In this document: positions 52,689-61,166 of the stretch, piece after piece
Layout of the letters: each line of letters starts with the position of its first letter
Position numbering within the stretch: the first letter of the stretch is position 1
Assembly: GCA_964562015.1 (NCBI GenBank)
Contig: CAZLRH010000001.1
Coordinates: 372,001 to 436,000, forward strand
Direction: 5' to 3'
DNA: 64,000 nucleotides
Source: CAZLRH01 sp964562015
GTDB taxonomy: Bacteria; Verrucomicrobiota; Verrucomicrobiia; Opitutales; JABDGR01
Made by a program: the position numbers and the translations under genes
Notes under the pieces: generated by a model
What the model saw: only the letters and a program-made list of their open reading frames with translations
Database searches by the model: none
What the model was told of the DNA's origin: nothing

Positions 52689-53339
52689 ATGAAGCGTGTC
52701 ATCATCATCGAAGATGAAACCATGTTGCGGGATTTGCTCGTGGAGGTGCTGAAGAAATTTCCGTTGTGCACGCTGGCCGGGGCCTACGGCGACGGCCTCG
52801 AGGGCTGGAAAGCCGTGCAAAAGATCAAGCCCGACATGGTGCTGTTGGATATCAAGATTCCCTCGCTCAATGGCCTGGAAGTCCTGCGCCGCGTGCGGGA
52901 GAATCTGCCCCATTGCACCGTGCTGCTGGTCAGCGCCTATTTTTCCCCCAGCATGGTGCGCCAGGCGTTGAAGGCCGGCGCGCATGGCATCATTGAGAAA
53001 ACCGCAGGCTTGGTGGAAATGGAAAAGGCCCTGCGCGCCGTGGCGGACGGCGGCACCTACCTCGGGCCCAGCATCACGGACATGGTGCGGCGGGTCATGC
53101 TCGAACCGGATCGGGACGAGTCCCTCGAAAGCCTGTCCGAGCGCGAGCGCGAAGTCCTGCAGTTGATCGCCGAGGGTTACAGCACGAAGGAAATCGGGGT
53201 CAAACTTTCCATCAGTGTCAAGACGGCGGAAACGCATCGGTCCAATTTGATGACAAAGTTGAACCTCCATGGCATCGCCGGGCTGACTCGCTACGCCATT
53301 GATCAGGGCTTGATCAAAGGTGCGCCGCCGATGAATTAA
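52689..53339 (+). CDS. LuxR/NarL-type response regulator
   Basis: 216 residues from ATG at 52689 (MKRVIIIEDETMLRD); a longer frame to 52596 covers the promoter. A receiver domain has phospho-acceptor Asp54 (VLLDIKIPS) and Lys in IIEKTAGL. The C-terminal LuxR-type HTH spans about 149-205 (LSEREREVLQLIAEGYSTKE). It diverges from the hybrid kinase gene and is probably its partner. It is convergent with the PfkB gene. Confidence 0.93.
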   Translation: MKRVIIIEDETMLRDLLVEVLKKFPLCTLAGAYGDGLEGWKAVQKIKPDMVLLDIKIPSLNGLEVLRRVRENLPHCTVLLVSAYFSPSMVRQALKAGAHGIIEKTAGLVEMEKALRAVADGGTYLGPSITDMVRRVMLEPDRDESLESLSEREREVLQLIAEGYSTKEIGVKLSISVKTAETHRSNLMTKLNLHGIAGLTRYAIDQGLIKGAPPMN

Positions 53340-53368
53340 GTCGGTGGATCCACCGTGCTCGCGACGTT

Positions 53369-54274
53369 TTAAGCAATTTCTTCGAGGCGGTACTCGGGGC
53401 AGGCCCCGTCCCGGCTGGCCACCAACGCGCCCAACCGACAGGCGCGCGCCAGTATTTGCGCCATTTTTTCCGCGCCCGGCCAGGGTCCGGGTGAGGGTCG
53501 AGCACTGACGAGTCCATCGACCAGGGCGGCCAGAAACGCGTCACCCGCACCCACGGTGTCCCTGACCTTCACCACCGGCGCGCGCGCTTTAACGCATGCG
53601 CCGCCATCCCACCACAGGGCGCCTTGGGCGCCGAGCGTCACGCACCAGCGAGTGACACCCGTGGCGCGACGCAGACGTGCGAGGGCCCGGCGGCGGGCGG
53701 ACGCATTCTGGCCGGTTTCACCTGACAAGACCGCCAATTCCCCGTCGTTGAGCTTGACCACGTCGGCCTGGCGGGCGAGCGCCAGCACGCGTGCACGCGG
53801 CGAGAAAGGCGGCCGCAAATTTACGTCAAAAATTTTCAGCGGCCCGGGCTGCGCGAGCAGTTTTTGCAGCGTAGAATACGATACGGACGACCGCGCGGCC
53901 AGCGAGCCGAAGACCAGCGCGGACGCTGATTCTATCTGCGCGAGCATCTTTGGACTCACGCGAATAAAATCCCACGCCGCCGGCCGGCCGATGGCAAAGA
54001 CGGCCTGTCCGCGGGCATCCAACACCGCGCGGGCAAAACCGGTGGGAGCGGTGCGCACGCGTGCGCCCGCCCACTCCACTCCTGCTTGCTTCACGCGCTG
54101 CCTCGCCTCCTCGCCTAGAAAATCACTCCCCAACGCAGAAATCAGGATGGCTCGGCGTCCTAATTGGGATAAGTGTGCGGCGACGTTGCCGGGCGCGCCA
54201 CCCAAAAATATTCCCCGCGGCAGGCAGTCCCACAGAATTTCGCCAAAGCAAACGATGGGTGCGATTGCGGGCAT
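53369..54274 (-). CDS. PfkB-family carbohydrate kinase (fructokinase-like)
   Basis: 301 residues. The N-terminal PfkB motif GGAPGNVAAHLSQLGRRAIL and the C-terminal anion hole DTVGAGDAFLAALVDGL, with its catalytic Asp, are both clear. The N-terminus CFGEILWDCLPRGIF fits fructokinase rather than ribokinase. It phosphorylates a hexose such as fructose in the cytoplasm. It precedes no partner but lies downstream of Pgm and UDP-sugar pyrophosphorylase genes on the same strand (53 bases after Pgm). Confidence 0.87.
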   Translation of the reverse strand: MPAIAPIVCFGEILWDCLPRGIFLGGAPGNVAAHLSQLGRRAILISALGSDFLGEEARQRVKQAGVEWAGARVRTAPTGFARAVLDARGQAVFAIGRPAAWDFIRVSPKMLAQIESASALVFGSLAARSSVSYSTLQKLLAQPGPLKIFDVNLRPPFSPRARVLALARQADVVKLNDGELAVLSGETGQNASARRRALARLRRATGVTRWCVTLGAQGALWWDGGACVKARAPVVKVRDTVGAGDAFLAALVDGLVSARPSPGPWPGAEKMAQILARACRLGALVASRDGACPEYRLEEIA

Positions 54275-54327
54275 GAATTTAGAAAAAGGAAGGTTGGCGT
54301 ATCGGCCTCACCGTGCATTCACAGATT

Positions 54328-56271
54328 CTAATCTCCCGCCCGGGCGCGGGTCTCTTGCAAGACCGCTTGCATCCACGTTTCCAAGCGAGCTTGCACGGCG
54401 GCCTTGAGCGCCGGCAGCGTTTCCAGAGACGGCGCGGGCTCGCGCGCAAAAAAGTAAATTTTTAATTTCGGTTCCGTGCCGCTACCCCGCACCGCCAGGC
54501 GCCAGCCACCCGCCATTTCATACAACAGGAAATCCTCGCGCGGCACGGGCTCGCCATCCTCGTCGCGCCGATGGCCGTGCAGAAAATCCGCCATTTCCGC
54601 CACTGGCCGGCCGCCGAGCGCGACCGGCACATCGGCGCGAAGGGAAGCCAGGATGCGCTTGATTTGGGTGACGCCTTTGGCGCCCTCAAATGTCAGGGTG
54701 CGCAGCGACTCGAGATGAAAGCCGTGGCGCAAATATAAAAGATCGAGCGCCGCGCGCGCCGTCAGCCCCTGCTCCTTCAACCAGGCGGCCAATTCGGCGC
54801 AGAGCAGCGCCGCGATGTTTCCGTCCTTGTCGCGCACGGCATCGCCCGCGAGACAGCCGTAACTTTCCTCCGCAGCAAAGGCCACCCACGCCGAATGCCG
54901 CAAGTGCAAGGCCGCACGCTCGCAGGGAGGCAAGGCGGCAATTTCAGCCGGGTTGCGCAAATCGCCCAGCACGGCGAGGGCCGAGAACAAAGCGTCATCG
55001 TAACGCCGCAGCTTTGCTCCCATCCACTTGAAGCCGGTCAGAGTGTTGACACTGCGAGCGCCGTGGCCGTGCGCAACGGCGTCGAGCAACGGGCTGGTGA
55101 CAAATGTTTTCAGCACGACGGCGCGGGGAGAACCGTCAGCAGGCAGCCAGCCCAATTCCTTGGCGCGCGTCAGCCGATAATTGGCGAGCAAGGAACTCAG
55201 CTCATTGCCGGTCAATTCCCCCAAGGCGTGCGGCCCGAGGCGGAAACCCGTGCCGATGCGGTCAGCATCCGGGTCGGTTGCCAGCGCCAAGTCCGCATCT
55301 TCGTCGCGCGCCTTTTGAAAGACCATTTTGAGCGCATCCAAATCCTCGGGGTTGGGCGATTTCACCGTCGGGAAACGTCCGTCAAATTTCATTTGCTCAG
55401 CGACCTCGCTGACTTCCGCGCCAGCCTGCCGCAATAATTCCGGCACCAACACCCCGCCCGTGCCATGCAAAGCAGAATAGACGACGCGCGGACGGACTTT
55501 TTTCACCAGCGCGCGATCCATCATCACGCCCAGCGCCGCGTGCATGTATTTTTGCTCAATCCCTTCCGGCACCGCTTGTCCACCCGGTGCGGCCAGGGCG
55601 ACCGCTGCCAGCAACGCGCCAATTTCTGCGAGCGAGACTGCTTGCGCGGCTTCGACCACCTCATCCGCCTGCGGCGGTATCAGTTGCGCGCCATCGCTGG
55701 CATACACTTTGTACCCATTGTCATGCGGCGGATTATGGCTGGCGGTGATGACGATGCCCGCGTGGGCCCCGAGGGCGCGGACGCTGAAACTCAATTGCGG
55801 CGTCGAACGCGGCCCATCAAACAGCCAGGCCGCTCCGCCCAGGCGCACCCACAGGCCGGCCGCCAACACGGCAAACCGCCGGGAAAAAAGCCGCACATCA
55901 TGGGCGATGACCAGCCGCGGCGGCTGGTTTTGGGCAACGTGCCGGGTAATTTGCCTATACAAGCCCAGCGTGGCCCGCGCCACCGTCATGTCGTTCAGCG
56001 TATTCGCCCCGACAGCCGGATGCGCGGGCGCAGTGGAGCCGCCGGCGCCCAGTTCGGCGGGCGCGCTGTGACGGCCAATGGTACGGCCTCTCATGCCGCC
56101 CGTGCCAAAACTTAAATCACGAAAAAAACGGTCCTCAAGTTCGTCCCACGCCTCCGCGGCGATCAATTCGTCGAGCGCGAGGCGCGCCCACAGTGGAAGA
56201 ATATTCCCCTCGCGCCATGCCGCCAGCCGCGCGGCCGCCGCCGGCGAGAGCCTGGATTCAAACGCATTCAT
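54328..56271 (-). CDS. phospho-sugar mutase (phosphoglucomutase/phosphomannomutase type)
   Basis: 647 residues, longer than typical Pgm, with AGGAG seven bases before its ATG. FGTGGMRG (55-62), catalytic Ser178 in TASHNP, the metal loop DPDADR and the phosphate-binding RGSGTEPKLK are all present. It interconverts hexose 1- and 6-phosphates, linking glycolysis to UDP-sugar synthesis. It lies 9 bases after the UDPGP gene and is upstream of a PfkB kinase. Confidence 0.92.
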   Translation of the reverse strand: MNAFESRLSPAAAARLAAWREGNILPLWARLALDELIAAEAWDELEDRFFRDLSFGTGGMRGRTIGRHSAPAELGAGGSTAPAHPAVGANTLNDMTVARATLGLYRQITRHVAQNQPPRLVIAHDVRLFSRRFAVLAAGLWVRLGGAAWLFDGPRSTPQLSFSVRALGAHAGIVITASHNPPHDNGYKVYASDGAQLIPPQADEVVEAAQAVSLAEIGALLAAVALAAPGGQAVPEGIEQKYMHAALGVMMDRALVKKVRPRVVYSALHGTGGVLVPELLRQAGAEVSEVAEQMKFDGRFPTVKSPNPEDLDALKMVFQKARDEDADLALATDPDADRIGTGFRLGPHALGELTGNELSSLLANYRLTRAKELGWLPADGSPRAVVLKTFVTSPLLDAVAHGHGARSVNTLTGFKWMGAKLRRYDDALFSALAVLGDLRNPAEIAALPPCERAALHLRHSAWVAFAAEESYGCLAGDAVRDKDGNIAALLCAELAAWLKEQGLTARAALDLLYLRHGFHLESLRTLTFEGAKGVTQIKRILASLRADVPVALGGRPVAEMADFLHGHRRDEDGEPVPREDFLLYEMAGGWRLAVRGSGTEPKLKIYFFAREPAPSLETLPALKAAVQARLETWMQAVLQETRARAGD

Positions 56272-56280
56272 CGTTGGCTC

Positions 56281-57747
56281 CTATTCCAAAACGAGGCCGG
56301 GGGCGAGCGCAGGTTTCGGGTGCAAGGCGGCCCACCGCGCGGCAACGCTGGCCGCGTCGTCCCCAAACAGCGGTGAAATCTCGAGGGGAAACGGCGGCAG
56401 GCCCGTGGCGTCCACCGGCAGGTCGACGCCTGCGGCGCGCAACCATCGGGCGAATTGCCGGAGTTGGTCGTCGCGGCACGTCTGGGCTGAATCCTCGCCC
56501 GCCGCATTTTTTACCGGCGAAAAATCATCCGCCCGCTCCGTCTCGATCACTACCGGATTCTTGGCGAACGGCAACGCATCGAAAACAAACATCTCAAATT
56601 TCACGCCGTTGGCCTGGGTGGGTTGGATGATTTGGCCCGCGGCATTCACGGTGGAAACTTTTTTGTCGGCGCGGTGAAAGGGCAATCGACCAGCGGCGTC
56701 GCCCCGGCCGCCGAGTCGCGCGATGAATTCCCGGTCCAGGATGTGAATGGCGATGGAACCGGCGCAAAAACGCAGTGTGCCGTCCGCCTCCCTGCGTTCA
56801 CCCATTTCCTTCGGCATGTCGCTGTATTCGATGACCACGACCCGCCCGGCGGGATCGAGACAAAAATGGCCGACTTTTTCGGAGGCGTTGCGCTTGGGCA
56901 CCATCTTCGACGACATGTCCGAACCGGCTTCCAAATGAAAGCCGATGAAAGCCGGGTCCACGCAACGCACCAGCGGATTGTCCACCTGGAAATAACTCAG
57001 CATTTCCACGCCTGCTTCCCGCATGAGCTCCACCGCGCCGCTGCGAACGAGCGCCCGCAACGCGCCGCCATGGCCATCGGGGCTGAGCGCCAGGCTACTC
57101 GGAGTCGCGAGCAGCAAACGACCTTCGAAATCAACGGCCGGCATCTGGCCCTGCGGAAAAAAATGCACATGCGTCGCGTCCAATCCAAAATGTCCGTGCT
57201 TTTGAAAAAACTCCGCCGTCGCCGCGTGATTGGCCGGACTGGTCATGATAAACCACGGCGGGGTGCGTCCATAGCGCCGTCCCGCGGCGCGAATTTTTTC
57301 CGCAAACACCTGAAAAAGGGGATGGCCACGGACGGGAGTTATGGAAAACATGCCCTTGGGACCGTCGTAGCCGAGGCGCGTTCCCTGCCCGCCGGCGACC
57401 GTGAAACAAGCGACCTGGCCGGCGCGCAAAGCGGTTTCCCCGCGCGTCCGCGCGCGCGCCCACAATGCAGAATCGCCGCCGTTGTGCGGCAGCTTCACGT
57501 AGGGCGCGGGTCGCACTCGCGCAAAATCCACGGTTTGCGCCTGGCGTTGGCGCACGAGGGTTTCCGCCAACTGGGAAATTTCCGCGAGGTCGACGGCAGC
57601 GGCCTGTTCGAGCAGCCCTGATTTCTCGTCCGCCGTGAGGTGGTCCCAGTATTGAAAAATGTGCCCCTGGCCGGCCTGCGTGAAGGCCGCCCGCAACGCG
57701 GTGGCGTCAGCGTTCGCAGCCGTCACGGGAGTGGAATTTTCAGCCAT
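56281..57747 (-). CDS. UDPGP-family UDP-sugar pyrophosphorylase (UAP1-like)
   Basis: 488 residues. The nucleotidyltransferase loop VAGGQGTRLGYDGPKGMF (117-134) is followed by the LSYFQVDNPLVRCVDP and MSSKMVPKRNASEKVG regions of the eukaryotic-type UDPGP/UAP family. It forms UDP-glucose or UDP-N-acetylglucosamine from UTP and the sugar 1-phosphate. It forms a unit with the phospho-sugar mutase 9 bases downstream, whose product it uses. Substrate choice is not resolved. Confidence 0.9.
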   Translation of the reverse strand: MAENSTPVTAANADATALRAAFTQAGQGHIFQYWDHLTADEKSGLLEQAAAVDLAEISQLAETLVRQRQAQTVDFARVRPAPYVKLPHNGGDSALWARARTRGETALRAGQVACFTVAGGQGTRLGYDGPKGMFSITPVRGHPLFQVFAEKIRAAGRRYGRTPPWFIMTSPANHAATAEFFQKHGHFGLDATHVHFFPQGQMPAVDFEGRLLLATPSSLALSPDGHGGALRALVRSGAVELMREAGVEMLSYFQVDNPLVRCVDPAFIGFHLEAGSDMSSKMVPKRNASEKVGHFCLDPAGRVVVIEYSDMPKEMGERREADGTLRFCAGSIAIHILDREFIARLGGRGDAAGRLPFHRADKKVSTVNAAGQIIQPTQANGVKFEMFVFDALPFAKNPVVIETERADDFSPVKNAAGEDSAQTCRDDQLRQFARWLRAAGVDLPVDATGLPPFPLEISPLFGDDAASVAARWAALHPKPALAPGLVLE

Positions 57748-57801
57748 GGAAAACTGTAATGAAGCAGGTCGCAGCCCAAACGGGCCAGCCCAAAAACGCG
57801 G

Positions 57802-58323
57802 TCAATTGTGCCGCGCACCGCCGGAGCGCAGGGTAGTATTGCCGGCGGGCGTCGCACGGGGGCTGGTCGCAGGCGGGACCTTGGTGGCGTTGGTGAGCAC
57901 CGGTGGTTTCGTCGCGTTACTCAACACCGGAGTTTTAGTCGGACTGTGGACCGGGGCCGGGGGCGGTGCAGGCTTGGCGGGTGGCGCGGGATCGACCGCC
58001 GGCTTGGTGCCGGGCAGCGTGGCCGTCTTCCGATCGACGTCGAAACGAAAAATCAATTCGTCCGGACGCGCGTAACCAAGGCGCTGGCGCACCACGCGGT
58101 CGAGAAAATCCGGGTCGCTTTGCAGGCGCTGGAGAAATTCCTCCCGTGCTTCGAGTTGCACCTGCAAGTTGGCGAGCTGCTGGTGGAGTTCGCCTTCGCG
58201 GTTTTTGAAATGGTCCAGCTCCCGCTTGGCCTGCAAAAATAAAAATGCCGACAACACGCCGACCAAGGCGAGCAGGACGGACAGGGCCGCGACCAGGAAT
58301 TTATAAAACGCGAGCGATTTCAC
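57802..58323 (-). CDS. FtsB/DivIC-like septum protein with Ala/Pro-rich tail
   Basis: 173 residues from a GTG at 58323 (MKSLAFYKFLVAALS); a TTG at 58344 is possible. One transmembrane helix (about 5-30), a coiled coil (QAKRELDHFKNREGELHQQL) and DPDFLDRVVRQRLGYARPDE match FtsB/DivIC, including the conserved late segment before the sharp end. The last 70 residues form a Pro/Ala tail with near-repeats TKTPVLSNA, TKPPVLTNA. It stabilises the divisome. The tail is not typical. Confidence 0.75.
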   Translation of the reverse strand: MKSLAFYKFLVAALSVLLALVGVLSAFLFLQAKRELDHFKNREGELHQQLANLQVQLEAREEFLQRLQSDPDFLDRVVRQRLGYARPDELIFRFDVDRKTATLPGTKPAVDPAPPAKPAPPPAPVHSPTKTPVLSNATKPPVLTNATKVPPATSPRATPAGNTTLRSGGARHN

Positions 58324-58395
58324 CTCCCCGCACAAACACGCCAACCGGCGAAAAAGGCAAGATTAAGTCGCACCGCCACCACGCCAGCCTGCGCT

Positions 58396-59178
58396 TCAAG
58401 TCAGGCCTCCAAGAATAAAAAGCGCGGGAAGAGCCAGCACACCATCGATCAAGACTGGCCCGAGCACGGGGCGGGAAATAAGCGATGGAAAAGCCGCCAA
58501 CCCCGCGAGGGCCAAACCGGTGCAAACCAATCCCGGCCGGCCAGCCGCCCCGCCGGCGAGGGCGCCCAACGCCGCCAGGAGCGCCGCGACCCCCGCGGCC
58601 CGCGCCGGCCCCCAAAGCACGGGGGCCGTGGGCACCCCGCGCCGGGCGTCCGCCGCGACATCCTTAAAATCGCAGAGCAGGGCCCCGGCTGCGAAGACGG
58701 CGAAAATGGCGCAGGCGAGCAACGCGCCCAATTGCAGCGGCGGCCACGCCGCGACGGAAAAACCCAGGGCCGCCACGGTCCAGGCCAGCGCCACCAGAAT
58801 ATTTTTTAATAAGGGATATTTTTTCAAGGCACGGTAGCTCAAACCCAACAGCCCCAGGACCGCCGCCGCGGCCCACTTCGACGGTGCCAGGGAAAATGCA
58901 GCCACAAATCCAATCATGCCCGCGAGCACGGCCACGATCAAACACCACGACGGCCGGCTGTCACCGGGTGGATCGGCCCAGCGGTCAAACGTGTAGGCGA
59001 CAGTGACACCGGCGGCAAAAAATGTCGCGGCCGGCCAGGACACCGGCTGGCCCGTGGCGCGCGCCACGACCAGAATCATCGCCATGCACATCGCCAGCGG
59101 CCCCGGCAACCAGGCCCAACCCAAATGGCGGTCACTTGCCTTTTGCATCGAAGTCTGAGCAAACCATGCCTGAGCCAT
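58396..59178 (-). CDS. UbiA-family prenyltransferase-like membrane protein
   Basis: 260 residues from ATG at 59178 (MAQAWFAQ); 59148 is another possible start, and a far longer frame to 59565 is antisense to gltD and rejected. About eight hydrophobic helices carry two Asp-rich motifs: YTFDRWADPPGDSR and CDFKDVAADARRG, as in UbiA enzymes. It would join an isoprenoid chain to an acceptor in the inner membrane. The substrate is unclear. It lies downstream of gltD by 43 bases. Confidence 0.75.
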   Translation of the reverse strand: MAQAWFAQTSMQKASDRHLGWAWLPGPLAMCMAMILVVARATGQPVSWPAATFFAAGVTVAYTFDRWADPPGDSRPSWCLIVAVLAGMIGFVAAFSLAPSKWAAAAVLGLLGLSYRALKKYPLLKNILVALAWTVAALGFSVAAWPPLQLGALLACAIFAVFAAGALLCDFKDVAADARRGVPTAPVLWGPARAAGVAALLAALGALAGGAAGRPGLVCTGLALAGLAAFPSLISRPVLGPVLIDGVLALPALFILGGLT

Positions 59179-59221
59179 GCTGGCAATCACGGAGCCATCC
59201 GCCGGGCACCCAGTTTCCCGC

Positions 59222-60715
59222 CTAGGGCAGCATCGTTCCACCCATGAGGAAGCGGTCGGCCTCGCGGGCCGCGCCGCGGCCTTCGTTGATGGCCCAGACG
59301 ACGAGACTCTGGCCGCGCCGGCAGTCGCCCGCGGCAAATACTCCACGCAAATTGGTCGAGAAGCGGCCATGGTCGGCCTTGACGTTGGTGCGCGGATCGC
59401 GCTCGAGCTTGAGGGCGTCGAGCAACGGCTGTTCCGGCCCGAGAAAGCCCATGGCAAGCAAAACGAGTTGGGCGGGCAGCACGCGTGCGCTTCCGGCGAC
59501 CGGCTGCGGGCCGAATTGGCCTTTGTCGTTTTTCTTCCACTCGACATTGACGATTTCCAAGCCACTCACGCGGCCCGCGGCGTCACCGACAAATTTGGTC
59601 GCTGTGACGAGGTATTGGCGCGGATCGCCGCCGAAACGGGCCGCCGCTTCCTCCTGGCCGTAATCGAGTTTGTAAACCTTGGGCCATTCGGGCCACGGAT
59701 TATTGGCCGCGCGTTCATTCGGCGGTTGCGCCATGATTTCCAACTGCGCCAGAGATTTACAGCCGAGTCGCATCGAAGTGCCCACGCAGTCAGTGCCGGT
59801 ATCGCCGCCACCGATGACCACGACATCCAGGCCGCGGGCGTCGATGGGCGGGCGATTTTCGGCGGTGATGCCCTGGTCGAGCAGGAACTTCGTGTTCGAC
59901 TGCAGGTACTCCATCGCAAAATGCACGCCCTTGAGCTCACGGCCGGGAATGGGCAAATCGCGCGGCTTGGTGGCGCCGGTGCACAAAACCACGGCATCAA
60001 AATCAGTCAAAAGCTGGGCCGCCGCAAAATTCACGCCGACTTCAACGCCAGTCTTAAAAATCACGCCTTCCGCCGCCAGCAAATCCACGCGGCGCTGCAC
60101 GACTTCCTTCTTATCGAGCTTCATGTTGGGGATGCCATACATGAGCAGGCCGCCCACGCGATCGGCGCGTTCAAAGACGGTGACCAAGTGGCCCGCGGTG
60201 TTCAACTGCGCGGCGCAGGCGAGGCCGGCGGGGCCGGAACCGATGACCGCCACCTTTTTGCCCGTACGGCGCGCGGGCGGCTGCGGCGTGATCCAGCCCT
60301 CGTGCCAGCCCTTGTCGGCAATGGCGTTTTCGATGCTCTTGATGGTGACGGGCGGCTCGATCACCCCCAGCACGCAGGAACCTTCGCACGGCGCGGGGCA
60401 GACTCGCCCGGTGAATTCGGGGAAATTATTGGTTTTGTGCAACCGCTCCAGCGCCTCGTGCCACTGCTTTTTGTAAACGAGGTCGTTCCATTCCGGGATG
60501 AGATTGTTGATGGGGCAGCCGGAAGCCATGCCGCTGATCAACTGCCCGGTGTGGCAAAACGGCGTCCCGCAATCCATGCACCGGGAGCCCTGCGTTTGCA
60601 GCTCCGCATCGGGGCGGTGAAGATGAAATTCGCCCCAGTCCTTCACGCGCTCAAGCGGCCCGCGGTCGGGCCCGGTGTCGCGGGGGAATTCGAGGAAGCC
60701 GGTGGGTTTGCCCAT
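59222..60715 (-). CDS. gltD: glutamate synthase small (beta) subunit
   Basis: 497 residues. Iron-sulfur ligands Cys46, 49, 54 and 67 (CMDCGTPFC) and CPAPCEGSC (106-114) precede the FAD motif GSGPAG (159-164) and a second nucleotide motif GGGDTGTDCVG for NADPH. It feeds electrons to GltB. The start ATG is preceded by a pyrimidine tract. It is separated from gltB by the S23-type element. Confidence 0.95.
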   Translation of the reverse strand: MGKPTGFLEFPRDTGPDRGPLERVKDWGEFHLHRPDAELQTQGSRCMDCGTPFCHTGQLISGMASGCPINNLIPEWNDLVYKKQWHEALERLHKTNNFPEFTGRVCPAPCEGSCVLGVIEPPVTIKSIENAIADKGWHEGWITPQPPARRTGKKVAVIGSGPAGLACAAQLNTAGHLVTVFERADRVGGLLMYGIPNMKLDKKEVVQRRVDLLAAEGVIFKTGVEVGVNFAAAQLLTDFDAVVLCTGATKPRDLPIPGRELKGVHFAMEYLQSNTKFLLDQGITAENRPPIDARGLDVVVIGGGDTGTDCVGTSMRLGCKSLAQLEIMAQPPNERAANNPWPEWPKVYKLDYGQEEAAARFGGDPRQYLVTATKFVGDAAGRVSGLEIVNVEWKKNDKGQFGPQPVAGSARVLPAQLVLLAMGFLGPEQPLLDALKLERDPRTNVKADHGRFSTNLRGVFAAGDCRRGQSLVVWAINEGRGAAREADRFLMGGTMLP

Positions 60716-60720
60716 GGAAA

Positions 60721-60753
60721 AGAAGGTAGAAGGGAGGAGGGAGGAGGTAGAAG
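60721..60753. repeat. purine-rich boundary tract of the S23 element (gltD side)
   Basis: GAAGGTAGAAGGGAGGAGGG followed by AGGAGGTAGAAG. Its complement resembles the tract at 61135-61166, so the two enclose the four-helix-bundle gene as imperfect inverted repeats. Confidence 0.6.
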
Positions 60754-60754
60754 C

Positions 60755-61120
60755 CTAAACTACCGAGGCCCGGACGGTCATCGAGTAAGCATTGAGCAAC
60801 CGCGCGACTTCGTCCAGCCTATGGCGAAGCTGGCTAGAATCCATATATTTCAAATCGTGCGCCAAAATCAGGTAATAGCGGGATTCCTCAGGGGAGCCTT
60901 GGGCGGTGTTGAAGAAGCGCATTTTATCGGCAGGTGAACGTTTTTTAAAGCCTTCGGCAAGATTAGCCGGAATGGAAACAGCGGAGCGGCGCAATTGGCT
61001 GGTCAACCCATAGAGTTCGGATTTAGGGAAAGATTCAGTGATGAGGTAAATCTCCAAAACAAAGGCGTGCGCTTTTTGCCAGACGATTAGATCTTCAAAG
61101 GTTTGGGCGGCCGGGCGCAT
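60755..61120 (-). CDS. four-helix-bundle protein (S23/23S-intervening-sequence type)
   Basis: 121 residues. The sequence FEDLIVWQKAHAFVLEIYLI, then GLTSQLRRSAVSIPANLAEG and DKMRFFNTAQGSPEESRYYL is the family's clear signature. S23 proteins were first found in intervening sequences inside 23S rRNA genes and later as free-standing genes of unknown role; related Avd proteins act in diversity-generating retroelements. Here it lies alone between gltB and gltD, enclosed by inverted purine/pyrimidine tracts. It probably arrived as a small mobile unit. Confidence 0.9.
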   Translation of the reverse strand: MRPAAQTFEDLIVWQKAHAFVLEIYLITESFPKSELYGLTSQLRRSAVSIPANLAEGFKKRSPADKMRFFNTAQGSPEESRYYLILAHDLKYMDSSQLRHRLDEVARLLNAYSMTVRASVV

Positions 61121-61134
61121 GAATGAGAAAGGAT

Positions 61135-61166
61135 TCCACCTTCTACCTCCTACCTTCCACCTTCTC
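61135..61166. repeat. pyrimidine-rich boundary tract of the S23 element (gltB side)
   Basis: TCCACCTTCTACCTCCTACC followed by TTCCACCTTCTC. It ends immediately before the gltB stop codon (TGA at 61167-61169 on the minus strand). It is the inverted partner of 60721-60753. Confidence 0.6.

Noticed and set aside
53342..53355. 14-base perfect palindrome between convergent genes
   Set aside because: No loop or T-run to be a terminator; too short to support a function.
59177..60937. 586-codon open frame on the plus strand
   Set aside because: Antisense to gltD and the S23 gene; no domain.
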